Positions 26,811 to 34,456 of a DNA stretch of 64,000 bases are shown one piece after another (position 1 is the first letter of the stretch; every line of letters begins with the position of its first letter). The notes under the pieces were generated by a model. It made no database searches, was not told where the DNA came from, and saw nothing but the letters and a program-made list of their open reading frames with translations. The stretch covers positions 186,001-250,000 of the forward strand of contig LMOK01000001.1 of assembly GCA_001423545.1 (NCBI GenBank), read 5' to 3'. The stretch comes from Orlajensenia sp001423545 (GTDB lineage: Bacteria > Actinomycetota > Actinomycetes > Actinomycetales > Microbacteriaceae). Position numbers and translations under genes: made by a program.

Positions 26811-27701
26811 ATGGACTGGCTGAACAGCCCCGCAGCCACCAGCGCACTCATGGTCGCATCCGCCGTCCTGGCGGTGCTGTCGGTGGTGCTGCTCGTGCTC
26901 TGGCTGAGCGCGCGCACGCGACTGCGCCGCATCGACCGCGACTGGACCAGCGCCGAGCGCACCCGCATCGACCTGGAGCTGTCGCTCGCCGAACAGACCG
27001 GTCGTCTCGGCATCGTTCGCGACCTGCAGGACGTCGCCGTGCACGCCGTCGGTCGCCTCGTCTCCCAGGCCGAGGGTGCCAAGTACACCGCCGAGAGCGA
27101 CCCGTCGACGGCCGTGCGTGCCGTGACCGGGGTCGTCGATGCCGGTCGCACCGCCCTGGGCGACATGCGCCGCGTGCTGACGGTTGCCCGCGAGGGTGAG
27201 TCGCTGCGCTCGCCCCAGCCCGGCCTCCAGTCGGCCCAGAACCTGTTCCGGGTCATGCGCGACGCGGGGCTCGTGATCAGCTTCGAGGAATCCGGTGAGC
27301 GCTACGAGCTCAAGCCGGGCGCCGAACTCGCCGTCTACCGCATCCTGCAGGCGGCCCTCGCCAACTCGCTGAAGCACGGCGGTGTCGGCACCGAGGCCCG
27401 CGTGTCGTTCGTCTGGACCGAGGAGGGACTCCAGGTCACCATCGACGACGACGGCATCCGTGCCGCTCTCCGCCGTGAGGGCGACGACGCCCGTGCCGAC
27501 ACGACCTCGATCGACGACGACCTGCGCGCCCTGACCGAGACCATCTCGGGTGCCGGCATCTCGCAGATGCGCCAGCGCGCCGAGCTCTTCGGCGGCGTCT
27601 TCAGCGCCAACTCGGTTCCCGGGGTCGGCTTCACCGTCTCCGCGGTGTTCCCGGCCCTGCGGTTCCACAACGGCGTGCACGGGGTCGAACTCGCGCGATG
27701 A
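26811..27701 (+). CDS. Histidine-kinase-like ATPase lacking the phospho-histidine
   Basis: A 296-aa protein with one N-terminal membrane span (residues 12-35), then a helix that aligns with the HisKA_3 H-box but reads VRDLQDVAVHAV: the phosphoacceptor His of the usual ELHD/DMHD is Gln73 (codon CAG). The HATPase part is recognisable (YRILQAALANSLKHG, VTIDDDGIR, GISQMRQRAELFGG, VGFTVSAVFP), though the N-box Glu is Ala. No response regulator follows. Its stop overlaps the azlC ATG, so it is co-translated with a branched-chain amino-acid exporter. A TAGAGT box and a GAGGAGA Shine-Dalgarno precede the ATG. It probably works as a sensor or regulatory ATPase rather than a phosphotransfer kinase. Confidence 0.8.
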   Translation: MDWLNSPAATSALMVASAVLAVLSVVLLVLWLSARTRLRRIDRDWTSAERTRIDLELSLAEQTGRLGIVRDLQDVAVHAVGRLVSQAEGAKYTAESDPSTAVRAVTGVVDAGRTALGDMRRVLTVAREGESLRSPQPGLQSAQNLFRVMRDAGLVISFEESGERYELKPGAELAVYRILQAALANSLKHGGVGTEARVSFVWTEEGLQVTIDDDGIRAALRREGDDARADTTSIDDDLRALTETISGAGISQMRQRAELFGGVFSANSVPGVGFTVSAVFPALRFHNGVHGVELAR

Positions 27702-28471
27702 CCGACGAGGGTATCCGAGCGGCGGGCGACGGGCCCGGTGGTGGAGACCCGGTCTCCGACACGCCGGAGGGCGACGGCCGGGGCACGGCAGCTGAGCGGA
27801 TCGCGATCCGTTCCGGACTCTTCGTCGGAATCGCCACGGCCGCGTACGGCATCTCCTTCGGCGCCCTGTCGGTCGCCGCGGGCCTCGACATCTGGCAGAC
27901 CTGCTTCCTGAGCCTCGTGATGTTCACGGGCGGATCCCAGTACGCACTCATCGGGATCATCGCCAGCGGCGGGGTCGCCGCCGGGCCGAGCGCGATAGCG
28001 ACAGCGGGCCTGCTCGGATCGCGCAACGCCATCTACGGCATGCGGATGGCGCCCATCGTCGGCGTCGGACCGTGGTGGCACCGCCTCGCGGCCGCCTGGG
28101 GCACCATCGACGAATCGACCGCCGTGTCTCTCGCCCAGCGCACGGGCCATCTCCGCCGCGTCGGCTTCTGGGTGACGGCGCTAGTCGTGTTCGTGGGCTG
28201 GAACCTCACCACGCTCGCCGGTGCCCTGATCGGCGACGCGCTGGGCGACCCTCGGGCGTGGGGACTGGACGCCGCGGCTGCTGCGGCATTCCTCGGCCTC
28301 CTGTGGCCACGGCTGAAGCGCGTACAGGCCGCTGCCGTGGCCGTCGGGGCCGCCGTCGTCGCCACGGCTCTCACCCCGGTGCTCATGCCCGGGCTGCCCG
28401 TGCTCGTCGCCGCATCCGTCGCCGTCGTCGTCGGTGCCTTCAACTGGTTCGGGCGGGAGGAACGATCATGA
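27698..28471 (+). CDS. azlC: AzlC-family branched-chain amino acid export protein
   Basis: The large subunit of an AzlCD/BrnFE-type exporter of branched-chain amino acids. The 257-aa protein has an unusually polar first ~30 residues (Gly/Asp-rich), then the family core: GISFGALSVAAGLDIWQTCFLSLVMFTGGSQ-like region, SRNAIYGMRM and several membrane spans. It starts on ATGA shared with the kinase-like gene and ends overlapping azlD, so three genes form one unit. Export of Leu/Ile/Val is the family role; the substrate here is inferred. Confidence 0.9.
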   Translation: MTDEGIRAAGDGPGGGDPVSDTPEGDGRGTAAERIAIRSGLFVGIATAAYGISFGALSVAAGLDIWQTCFLSLVMFTGGSQYALIGIIASGGVAAGPSAIATAGLLGSRNAIYGMRMAPIVGVGPWWHRLAAAWGTIDESTAVSLAQRTGHLRRVGFWVTALVVFVGWNLTTLAGALIGDALGDPRAWGLDAAAAAAFLGLLWPRLKRVQAAAVAVGAAVVATALTPVLMPGLPVLVAASVAVVVGAFNWFGREERS

Positions 28472-28773
28472 CGCTCTGGCAGGTGGTCATCCTGGCGTCG
28501 ATCGCGACGCTCGCCTTCAAGTTCGCCGGCTACCTGATCCCTCAGCGGCTGCTCGAGGCCCCGACGCCGTCGCGCATCGCCGACCTGCTGACCGTGGCGC
28601 TGCTGGCGGCCCTCATCGCCGTGCAGACCTTCGCCGACGGGCAGGACATCGTGATCGACGCCCGGGTTCCCGCCGTGATCGTCGCGGCAGCGCTCTACGC
28701 GCTCAGGGTGCCGTTCATCCTCGTCGTCATCGCCGCGGCGCTCGTCGCCGCCGGCATCCGCGCCGTCACCTGA
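28468..28773 (+). CDS. azlD: AzlD-family small subunit of branched-chain amino acid exporter
   Basis: A 101-aa membrane protein with three to four short spans and the family pattern near LTVALLAALIAVQTF and RVPAVIVAAALYALRVPF. The ATG overlaps the azlC stop (ATGA), as usual for the AzlC–AzlD pair. The azl operon ends 5 bp before the convergent def gene. Confidence 0.9.
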   Translation: MTLWQVVILASIATLAFKFAGYLIPQRLLEAPTPSRIADLLTVALLAALIAVQTFADGQDIVIDARVPAVIVAAALYALRVPFILVVIAAALVAAGIRAVT

Positions 28774-28778
28774 TCGGT

Positions 28779-29345
28779 CTAGGCGTCGAGGTTGTCGACC
28801 CCGGGCATCCAGGCGTTGCCGGGAACACCCCACCCGCGCTTGCGCGTGAGCTTGGCCACGATCTTCTGGTCGTGCCCGTCGAGGCGATCCGTGTAGAGCA
28901 CGCCCTCGAGGTGATCGAACTCGTGCTGGAAGATGCGGGCGAGCCAGCCCTCGGCGCGGATCTCGTACGGCTCTCCGTCGACGTCGAACGCCTGCAGGAT
29001 GGCACGCTCGGCGCGCCGCAGTCCGAAACGCTCGCCGGGGAACGAGAGGCAGCCCTCGGCCTCGGAGTCATCATCGGCGATGCCGGCGGGCACCGGCGTG
29101 ATCCACAGGGTGGGATTGATCGCGACGCCGCGCACGTGCTCGCCCGAGTCCTCGACCCAGGTATACGTGAAGATGCGCAGCGGCACGCCGATCTGCGGTG
29201 CCGCGAGGCCGACACCGGGAGCCGCATCCATCGTCTCGAACATGTCGGCGACCAGCCTGCGCAGCTCGTCGTCGAACTCGACGACGGGGGTTGCGGGGGA
29301 GTGGAGCGTGTCGTCTCCGGTGATCCTGATGGGGTGTACGGCCAT
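28779..29345 (-). CDS. def: Peptide deformylase
   Basis: It removes the formyl group from nascent proteins. The 188-aa metalloenzyme has motif I GVGLAAPQ (residues 44-51), motif II EGCLSFPG (metal Cys) and motif III QHEFDHLEG (two metal His and catalytic Glu). The longer C-terminus (RKRGWGVPGNAWMPG) is typical of actinobacterial type I forms. Its ATG follows TATCCT by exactly 6 nt on this strand, the same leaderless geometry as the divergent gene. Confidence 0.95.
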   Translation of the reverse strand: MAVHPIRITGDDTLHSPATPVVEFDDELRRLVADMFETMDAAPGVGLAAPQIGVPLRIFTYTWVEDSGEHVRGVAINPTLWITPVPAGIADDDSEAEGCLSFPGERFGLRRAERAILQAFDVDGEPYEIRAEGWLARIFQHEFDHLEGVLYTDRLDGHDQKIVAKLTRKRGWGVPGNAWMPGVDNLDA

Positions 29346-29385
29346 TCTCCGAGGATATCGGCGGTGCTCGGGTTAGGGTCGACAG
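29346..29385. promoter_or_regulatory. Symmetric divergent leaderless promoter (def / DMT transporter)
   Basis: The 40 bp between the two start codons hold two -10 boxes facing away: TATCCT (minus strand, 29352-29357) and TAGGGT (plus strand, 29374-29379), each 6 nt from its start codon, with 16 bp between them. Each -35 position would fall on the partner's -10 box. The ppgK/SPOR gap at 61327-61366 has the same dimensions. Confidence 0.65.
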
Positions 29386-30354
29386 GTGTTCAACGGCGGA
29401 GGATTTGAAGACGTGACCGAGGTGTTCACGCAGAACCCGGCCCAGGTGTTCGGGATCGTGCTCGCCCTGATCGGCGCAGTCTTCCTGTCGATCGGGGCCC
29501 AACTGCAGTATCGCGGGGTCGGCAAGGTCGAGAAATCGCTCGGCGACACCGGCGGCGGCCTCACCCTGCGTCAGCTGCTGGCGCTCCTCGGACGGCCGTC
29601 CTGGGTGCTCGGTACGACGATGCTCGGCGCGGCCATCGTGTTGCAGTTGTTCAGCCTCTCGCTGGCGCCCCTGATCGTGGTGCAGCCGCTGGGCGCGGTC
29701 GCCCTCGTGATCACGGCGATCATCAACGCCCGGGTCTCGCACGTGCGACTCAACCGTCTGTCCATCTTCGCCATCTGCCTCTGCGTGGCGGGCGTCGGCC
29801 TGTTCGTCACGATCGCCGCATTCACCGCCGTCGACAAGCCGGTCTCGGATGCCGATCTGATCACCATCCTCACGATCCTCGCCATCGTGCTCGTGCTGTT
29901 CGCCGTGACGTTCGCATTCCTGCGCAAGCGCTTCAAGGCGCTGTTCTACATCATCGGCGCCGGCGTGCTCTACGGCTTCGTCGCCACTCTCGCCAAGGTC
30001 GTCATCAGCCGCCTGCAGGCCGAGAACTTCACGTGGCTCACCGTGCTGTGTCTGCTCGGACTCATCGGGGCCGCAGCTCTCGGTGCCTACTTCGTGCAGA
30101 ACGCCTATTCCTCCGGCCCGCCGGATCTCGTGATCGCCGGGCTGACCGTCATCGACCCGCTCGTGGCCGTCACCATCGGCATCGTGGTGCTCGACGAGGC
30201 CTCTCAGGCTCCGCCGTGGGCGCTCTGGGCCTTCGCAGTCGTCGGGGCCATCGCCATCTGGGGCGTGTTCCTGCTGTCGAAGCACCACCCGCAGACCAAT
30301 CTCGTCGTCGAGAAGCCACCCACGCCAGCCGCGCCATCCGATGGAACCGTTTAG
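29386..30354 (+). CDS. DMT-superfamily transporter
   Basis: A 322-aa membrane protein with about nine to ten spans and the two-repeat layout of EamA/NIPA-like drug/metabolite transporters; the second half includes LVIAGLTVIDPLVAVTIGIVVLDE. The substrate is not evident. Two starts are possible: GTG at 29386, which is 6 nt after a TAGGGT box (leaderless), or GTG at 29413, which has GGCGGAGGA upstream. I used 29386; the membrane part is unaffected. Confidence 0.85.
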   Translation: MFNGGGFEDVTEVFTQNPAQVFGIVLALIGAVFLSIGAQLQYRGVGKVEKSLGDTGGGLTLRQLLALLGRPSWVLGTTMLGAAIVLQLFSLSLAPLIVVQPLGAVALVITAIINARVSHVRLNRLSIFAICLCVAGVGLFVTIAAFTAVDKPVSDADLITILTILAIVLVLFAVTFAFLRKRFKALFYIIGAGVLYGFVATLAKVVISRLQAENFTWLTVLCLLGLIGAAALGAYFVQNAYSSGPPDLVIAGLTVIDPLVAVTIGIVVLDEASQAPPWALWAFAVVGAIAIWGVFLLSKHHPQTNLVVEKPPTPAAPSDGTV

Positions 30355-30446
30355 AATAGGCACCACCACGCCGGTGGCGCCACAGCGCCCGGCGTCCACA
30401 TCCCGCCGATCCATCACCTCGGCCGAGATACGTAGGGACATCCCAC

Positions 30447-31706
30447 TTGACTGACACCCCCGGTTCGACTGCTTCCGCGCACGCGGACAGCGCGGAGACC
30501 GCGAGGAAGCCCCTCACCGTCCTCATCGGCGCCGACACCTTCTCGCCCGATGTCAACGGTGCGGCCAAGTTCGCGGAACGCCTCGCCTCCGGTCTCGCAG
30601 CCCGCGGCCACGACGTGCACGTCATGGCGCCGGCCGCCAGCAGCAAGCACGGCACGTGGACCGAGGAGTACGAGGGGCAGAAGATCACCGCCCACCGTCT
30701 CTTCAGCCTGCGCTGGTACCCGCACGACTGGCTGCGCTTCGTCATGCCGTGGCGCATCAACCAGAACAGCGCCCGCATCATCGACGAGATCAAGCCGGAC
30801 GTCGTGCACTTCCAGTCGCACATCATCGTCGGCCGCGGCATGTCGATCCAGGCTGAGAAGCGCGGCATCCGCATCATCGGCACGAACCACTTCATGCCCG
30901 AGAACATGCTCGAGTTCACGCTCATCCCGAAGGCGTGGCAGGAATGGGCCATCGGCCTCGCCTGGAAGGCCGCTCGTCGATCGTTCGGCCGTGCCGAGTC
31001 CGTGACGACGCCGACGAAGCGTGCTGCCGAGTTCCTCGAGCGTTCCACGGGCCTCCGTGGCGTTCACGCCATCTCGTGCGGTATCGACGCGGATCGCTAC
31101 TCGCCGTCGTGGGAGCCGCGCACCGAGAACCGCATCCTGTTCGTGGGTCGCGTGACCGGCGAGAAGCAGATCGACGTCCTGCTGAAGGCCATGACGCTGC
31201 TTCCGGCCGAGCTCGACGCCAAGCTGGAGATCGTCGGAGGCGGCGACCAGTTCAAGAACCTGCAGCACCTGTCGCGTGAGCTCGGCATAGCCGATCGCGT
31301 CACCTTCCGCGGTTACGTCAATGACGAGCAGTTGCGTGAGGCCTACTCGCGGGCCTCGGTCTTCGCGATGCCGTCGATCGCCGAGCTGCAGAGCATCGCC
31401 ACCATGGAGGCGATGGCCTCGGCCCTCCCCGTCGTGGCGGCGAATGCGATGGCGCTGCCGCACCTCGTGCACGACGGCGTCAACGGACACCTCTTCGAAC
31501 CGAGCAATCCCGACGACCTCGCGGCGAAGCTCACCGAGGTGCTCACGGCGTCTCCCGAGGTGTACCAGGCCATGAAGAAGGAGTCCGTGCAGCTCATCGT
31601 GCCGCACGACATCCAGCGCACGCTCTCGACTTTCGAGAGCCTGTATCGTGGTGAGCCGGTCACGGATCCCGTGACCGACATCACCAACGCGACCACCACC
31701 GAGTAG
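30447..31706 (+). CDS. Family 4 glycosyltransferase
   Basis: A 419-aa GT-B enzyme. The N-terminal half has GADTFSPDVNGAAKFAERLASGLAARGHDV and DVVHFQSH, typical of PimB/MshA-like mannosyl- or glucosyltransferases; the C-terminal half has ILFVGRVTGEKQIDVLLKA and the nucleotide-sugar motif (SIAELQSIATMEAMASALPVVA). It uses a TTG start at 30447 with TAGGGA upstream. Actinobacterial relatives act on phosphatidylinositol or glycolipids; the acceptor here is unknown. A TAGAAT box at 30352-30357 is a likely promoter. Confidence 0.88.
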   Translation: MTDTPGSTASAHADSAETARKPLTVLIGADTFSPDVNGAAKFAERLASGLAARGHDVHVMAPAASSKHGTWTEEYEGQKITAHRLFSLRWYPHDWLRFVMPWRINQNSARIIDEIKPDVVHFQSHIIVGRGMSIQAEKRGIRIIGTNHFMPENMLEFTLIPKAWQEWAIGLAWKAARRSFGRAESVTTPTKRAAEFLERSTGLRGVHAISCGIDADRYSPSWEPRTENRILFVGRVTGEKQIDVLLKAMTLLPAELDAKLEIVGGGDQFKNLQHLSRELGIADRVTFRGYVNDEQLREAYSRASVFAMPSIAELQSIATMEAMASALPVVAANAMALPHLVHDGVNGHLFEPSNPDDLAAKLTEVLTASPEVYQAMKKESVQLIVPHDIQRTLSTFESLYRGEPVTDPVTDITNATTTE

Positions 31707-31712
31707 TCGCGC

Positions 31713-31786
31713 GGGGCGGTAGCTCAGCTGGTTAGAGCAAGCGACTCATAATCGTTCGGTCACGGGTTCAAGTCCCGTCCGCCCTA
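31713..31786 (+). tRNA. tRNA-Met (CAT, elongator)
   Basis: A 74-nt cloverleaf: acceptor GGGGCGG (31713-31719) pairs with CCGCCCT (31779-31785), discriminator A. The anticodon loop CTCATAA has CAT at 31747-31749 and sits in the GACTCATAATC context usual for elongator Met. The GGTTCAAGT T-loop is intact. No CCA is encoded. tRNA-Ile(CAU) was considered but fits less well. Confidence 0.93.
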
Positions 31787-31816
31787 CTTCAACGCCCGAG
31801 TGCAGGCACCCCGCGG

Positions 31817-32164
31817 TCAGTGCAGCAGGCTGCGCCAGTCGGCGGGCACGCGGTCCCTCGGGGCAGGCGATCCCTGCCCGACCGGGCGCGCGACGGGCGG
31901 AGCGAGCTCCGGCCCCTCGGTGTACGCATCGCTCTCGTAGTTCCAGAACCAGCTCTCGCCGGGCTCGAAACTGCGCACGATCGGATGCCCGGTCTCGGTG
32001 AAGTGGGCCGTGGCGTGCTGCGCCGGCGAACTGTCGCAGCATCCGATGGCTCCACAGGTCGTGCACCGTCGGAGGTGCAGCCACCACCCGCCGTCCGACT
32101 CGCAGGCGGAACAGCCCTCCGAGGCCGGCGGCACGGAGGGATCGATCGCGGAATTCGCGTGCAT
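31817..32164 (-). CDS. UBP-type zinc finger protein
   Basis: A 115-aa protein with a ZnF-UBP domain: CSACESDGGWWLHLRRCTTCGAIGCCDSSPAQHATAHF, all cysteines and histidines in place, then the WFWNYESDAY stretch. Such small UBP-finger proteins are common in actinobacteria and their role is unknown (no ubiquitin). The ATG at 32164 has a strong GAGGAG six bases upstream; an in-frame ATG at 32185 would add seven residues and is the alternative. Confidence 0.87.
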   Translation of the reverse strand: MHANSAIDPSVPPASEGCSACESDGGWWLHLRRCTTCGAIGCCDSSPAQHATAHFTETGHPIVRSFEPGESWFWNYESDAYTEGPELAPPVARPVGQGSPAPRDRVPADWRSLLH

Positions 32165-32278
32165 GGGCAGCTCCTCGTCGTCCATCGCATCCTGCCATGA
32201 GCCTGACCGGCCTGACCAGAGCCGCTCCCCGAACCGGTGCCACCCGGACGCGGACTTACCGCCGCCGGGCTGCCCTCA

Positions 32279-32290
32279 TAGTCTCTGAGA
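32279..32290 (+). promoter_or_regulatory. Leaderless -10 box
   Basis: TAGTCT at 32279-32284 is followed by exactly 6 nt and the ATG of the small downstream gene. This supports that gene as real. Confidence 0.55.
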
Positions 32291-32476
32291 ATGCCCCCTA
32301 TTGCCGCCGGCTGGTACGAAGTCGACACCGCGATCTGGTGGTGGGACGGTGCGCGGTGGTCCCACGACGAGGGCTACCGGGCTCTCGGGGCCGCGGCGAC
32401 GGATGTCGCTCCTCCGGTGGGCGAACGGGTGCAGATCACCGGGGCCATCGAGCCGCTGCCGAAGAAGAACCGCTGA
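32291..32476 (+). CDS. Small DUF2510-like protein
   Basis: A 61-aa protein starting MPPIAAGWYEVDTAIWWWDGARW. The Gly-Trp-Tyr and WWDG-x-RW pattern is that of the actinobacterial DUF2510 module (PPAGWYPDP...RWWDGxxWT), here as an almost bare domain with a short charged tail. No membrane segment. Function unknown. The leaderless promoter and the tight domain match support a real gene. Confidence 0.65.
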   Translation: MPPIAAGWYEVDTAIWWWDGARWSHDEGYRALGAAATDVAPPVGERVQITGAIEPLPKKNR

Positions 32477-32503
32477 CGTCGTGACGCCCTCGCGTCGGCG
32501 ACG

Positions 32504-33067
32504 TCAGTCGCGCCGACGGTACTCGAGGTAGACCACACCGTTCGAGAAGCGATGCTCGTCGGTCAGCTCGAGGTCGATGCGCACCTCCGGCGGAAGGTAC
32601 CTCGAACCACCGCCGACGATGACGGGGTTCATGTAGAGCTGGTACCGGTCGACGAGCCCGGCGCGCACGGCGAGGCCGGCGAGTTCCGCGCCGCCGATTC
32701 CCACATCGGTGGCGGCGTCGGTCACGAGACGACGCACGGCGTCGACGTCGAAGCGCCGCTCGAGTCTGGTCCTCGGGATCGGCGCCGTGTTCAGCGTCGT
32801 CGAGTACACCACCTTGTCGGCCTGCCGCCAGAGTCGGGCATAGTCCAGCATCGCGGGGGAGACGTCGGGGAACGCCTCATCGATGTCCTGCCAGACCTTC
32901 ATCACCTCATAGAGGCGCCGGCCGTAGAGGTAGGTGCCGATGCCGCGCTCGCGCTCGTTGACGAACGCGTGCACCTCCTCGTCGGGGGCGCTCCAGTCGA
33001 AATCGCCGTCGGCGTCGGCGATGTATCCGTCGAGCGATTGGATACCCGACCAGATCAAGCGGGCCAT
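32504..33067 (-). CDS. Dihydrofolate reductase family (RibD C-terminal-like) protein
   Basis: A 187-aa protein with the RibD/DHFR-like fold: N-terminal SLDGYIADADGDFDW, YLYGRRLYEVM, and the C-terminal IGGAELAGLAVRAGLVDRYQLYMNPVIVGGGSRYL. These proteins form a large family near folate/riboflavin reductases but are rarely true DHFR; the substrate is not known. GGAGG six bases before the ATG fixes the start. It shares a strand with the glycosylase gene upstream, separated by 12 bp. Confidence 0.9.
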   Translation of the reverse strand: MARLIWSGIQSLDGYIADADGDFDWSAPDEEVHAFVNERERGIGTYLYGRRLYEVMKVWQDIDEAFPDVSPAMLDYARLWRQADKVVYSTTLNTAPIPRTRLERRFDVDAVRRLVTDAATDVGIGGAELAGLAVRAGLVDRYQLYMNPVIVGGGSRYLPPEVRIDLELTDEHRFSNGVVYLEYRRRD

Positions 33068-33079
33068 CGGATGCCTCCC

Positions 33080-34015
33080 TCAGCGTGAACGGTGGTCGAC
33101 GAACTCCATGCGGGGCCCGCGACGCGCTGGTCCGGGCACGCCGTGCGCCTGCAGCAGTCGCACGAGCCTGTAGCGATGCGGGCGCCAGGACTCGAGCGCC
33201 TGCACCATCTCCTCGTCGCTGAACCGGGCACGGCCGTACAGGGCGTGACCGACGTAGTTCGACAGGTGGTAGTCGCCGACCGAGAGGGCGTCGGCGTCGC
33301 CGAGGGCGCGCTGGGCGACCTCGGCCGCTGTCCAGACGCCGATGCCGGGTACGGCTCGAAGACGGGCCTCAGCGGCCGCAGGAGCGAGCTGCGAGCACTC
33401 CTCGAGACGATCAGCGACGCGAGCCGCCGTGACGACGGTGCGGGAGCGCTGCGGGTCGACTCCGGCCTTGTGCCACTCCCACGACGGGATCATCGCCCAC
33501 GTCCGCGGCGACGGCACCACGAGCATCGGTCGTGGCGTCGGACCGGGAGCGACACTGCCGTACCGCCGTACGAGGTGCCGCCACGAGGCCGTGGCCTGCA
33601 GCGTGATCACCTTCTGCTCCAGGATGGCCGGCACCAGCGCCTCGAACACGCGGCCGGTCTTCGGGATGCGGAGGCCCGCATGGCGTCGATGGGCGTCGGT
33701 GATCACAGGGTGCGCGGGCTCGAAGTCGCTCGGATCGTCGTCGTCGCCGAGCAGCGCCGGAGCCGTCGTCACCGCGGCATCCGCCCCCTGCCCCCAGGCC
33801 TGGCACCGGAGCGTCCCGTCGCCGTCGCGGCTGATGCGCATGCTCGCAGGACCGTCGCTGGTGAGAGTCGTGCGCCAGAGTGCGCCGTCGGGCGCGAACC
33901 CGTGGGTGGGGTCCGAGGCGCCGCGCCCGAGGCGGGACACGGTGAGGCGTACGTCGGTGGCGTGCCGAGGGCGCCACGTCAGTGTCGCGTCGGGAGCCAT
34001 ACCTCCAGTCTGCAT
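33080..34015 (-). CDS. DNA-3-methyladenine glycosylase 2-like (AlkA/HhH-GPD)
   Basis: A 311-aa base-excision glycosylase of the HhH-GPD superfamily. The helix-hairpin-helix is LRAVPGIGVWTAAEVAQRALGDADALSVGDYHL, with the catalytic Asp in VGDYHL; the middle part (FEALVPAILEQKVITLQATASWRHLV) matches AlkA-like helices. It probably removes alkylated bases. The ATG at 34015 lies at a GGAGG; an in-frame ATG at 34000 is possible. It likely forms a unit with the DHFR-like gene. Confidence 0.87.
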   Translation of the reverse strand: MQTGGMAPDATLTWRPRHATDVRLTVSRLGRGASDPTHGFAPDGALWRTTLTSDGPASMRISRDGDGTLRCQAWGQGADAAVTTAPALLGDDDDPSDFEPAHPVITDAHRRHAGLRIPKTGRVFEALVPAILEQKVITLQATASWRHLVRRYGSVAPGPTPRPMLVVPSPRTWAMIPSWEWHKAGVDPQRSRTVVTAARVADRLEECSQLAPAAAEARLRAVPGIGVWTAAEVAQRALGDADALSVGDYHLSNYVGHALYGRARFSDEEMVQALESWRPHRYRLVRLLQAHGVPGPARRGPRMEFVDHRSR

Positions 34016-34128
34016 CCTCCGACACTGAACGAACCCTGCGACGCTCGACGGATCTCCAGCGCCTGCTCGTCCTCAGGGCGGAGTGCACAGGGGGGAACCG
34101 GCTCTCGCGCCGATGGGCGTCTTCGTGA

Positions 34129-34140
34129 CAGGATCGCGAC
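34129..34140 (+). promoter_or_regulatory. Leaderless -10 box
   Basis: CAGGAT at 34129-34134, then 6 nt and the ATG at 34141. The first base deviates from TANNNT; the second and last positions are conserved. Confidence 0.45.
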
Positions 34141-34404
34141 ATGAGCGAAGATGCCCGACAGCCGGTGACGATCGAGCTGTTCCACGATTTCGACCAGCGC
34201 TGGCGTGCAGTGCTGCAGGATGCCGACTCCGAGGACATCGAGACGATCGTGCTCCCGCCGGAGATCGATGGGGTGCGCTCGGCTGTGCGCCAGGTACGCA
34301 TCAAGCTGCGCGGTCGGATGCTCGACGTCGGAGAGCTGACTCCCACCGACGAGAGCCACTCGATCTGGCGCGGCACTGTGCAGACGGCGGTTCCCACGTC
34401 CTGA
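34141..34404 (+). CDS. Hypothetical protein, 87 aa
   Basis: An acidic 87-residue protein (MSEDARQPVTIELFHDFD...WRAVLQDADSEDIETIVLPP) with alternating strands and no membrane segment or known motif that I recognise. The codon usage matches neighbouring genes, and a CAGGAT box lies 6 nt before the ATG. It is transcribed with the polymerase-like gene (52 bp apart). The function is unknown. Confidence 0.6.
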   Translation: MSEDARQPVTIELFHDFDQRWRAVLQDADSEDIETIVLPPEIDGVRSAVRQVRIKLRGRMLDVGELTPTDESHSIWRGTVQTAVPTS

Positions 34405-34444
34405 CCGCCACCCCGGCGCGGTCCGCGGTGTCCGTGTCAACCGC

Positions 34445-34456
34445 GAGAATGGTGGG
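34445..34456 (+). promoter_or_regulatory. Leaderless -10 box of the polymerase-like gene
   Basis: GAGAAT at 34445-34450 is followed by 6 nt and the GTG at 34457. No Shine-Dalgarno in good position. Confidence 0.45.

Noticed and set aside
29386..29413. A second start (GTG 29413) for the DMT gene
   Set aside because: It has a good Shine-Dalgarno (GGCGGAGGA), but the TAGGGT box 6 nt before the GTG at 29386 favours the longer form. Not fully settled; kept as an alternative in the gene entry.
31713..31786. tRNA-Ile (CAU, lysidine-modified) instead of tRNA-Met
   Set aside because: The anticodon stem-loop context GACTCATAATC matches elongator Met more closely. The anticodon alone cannot separate the two.
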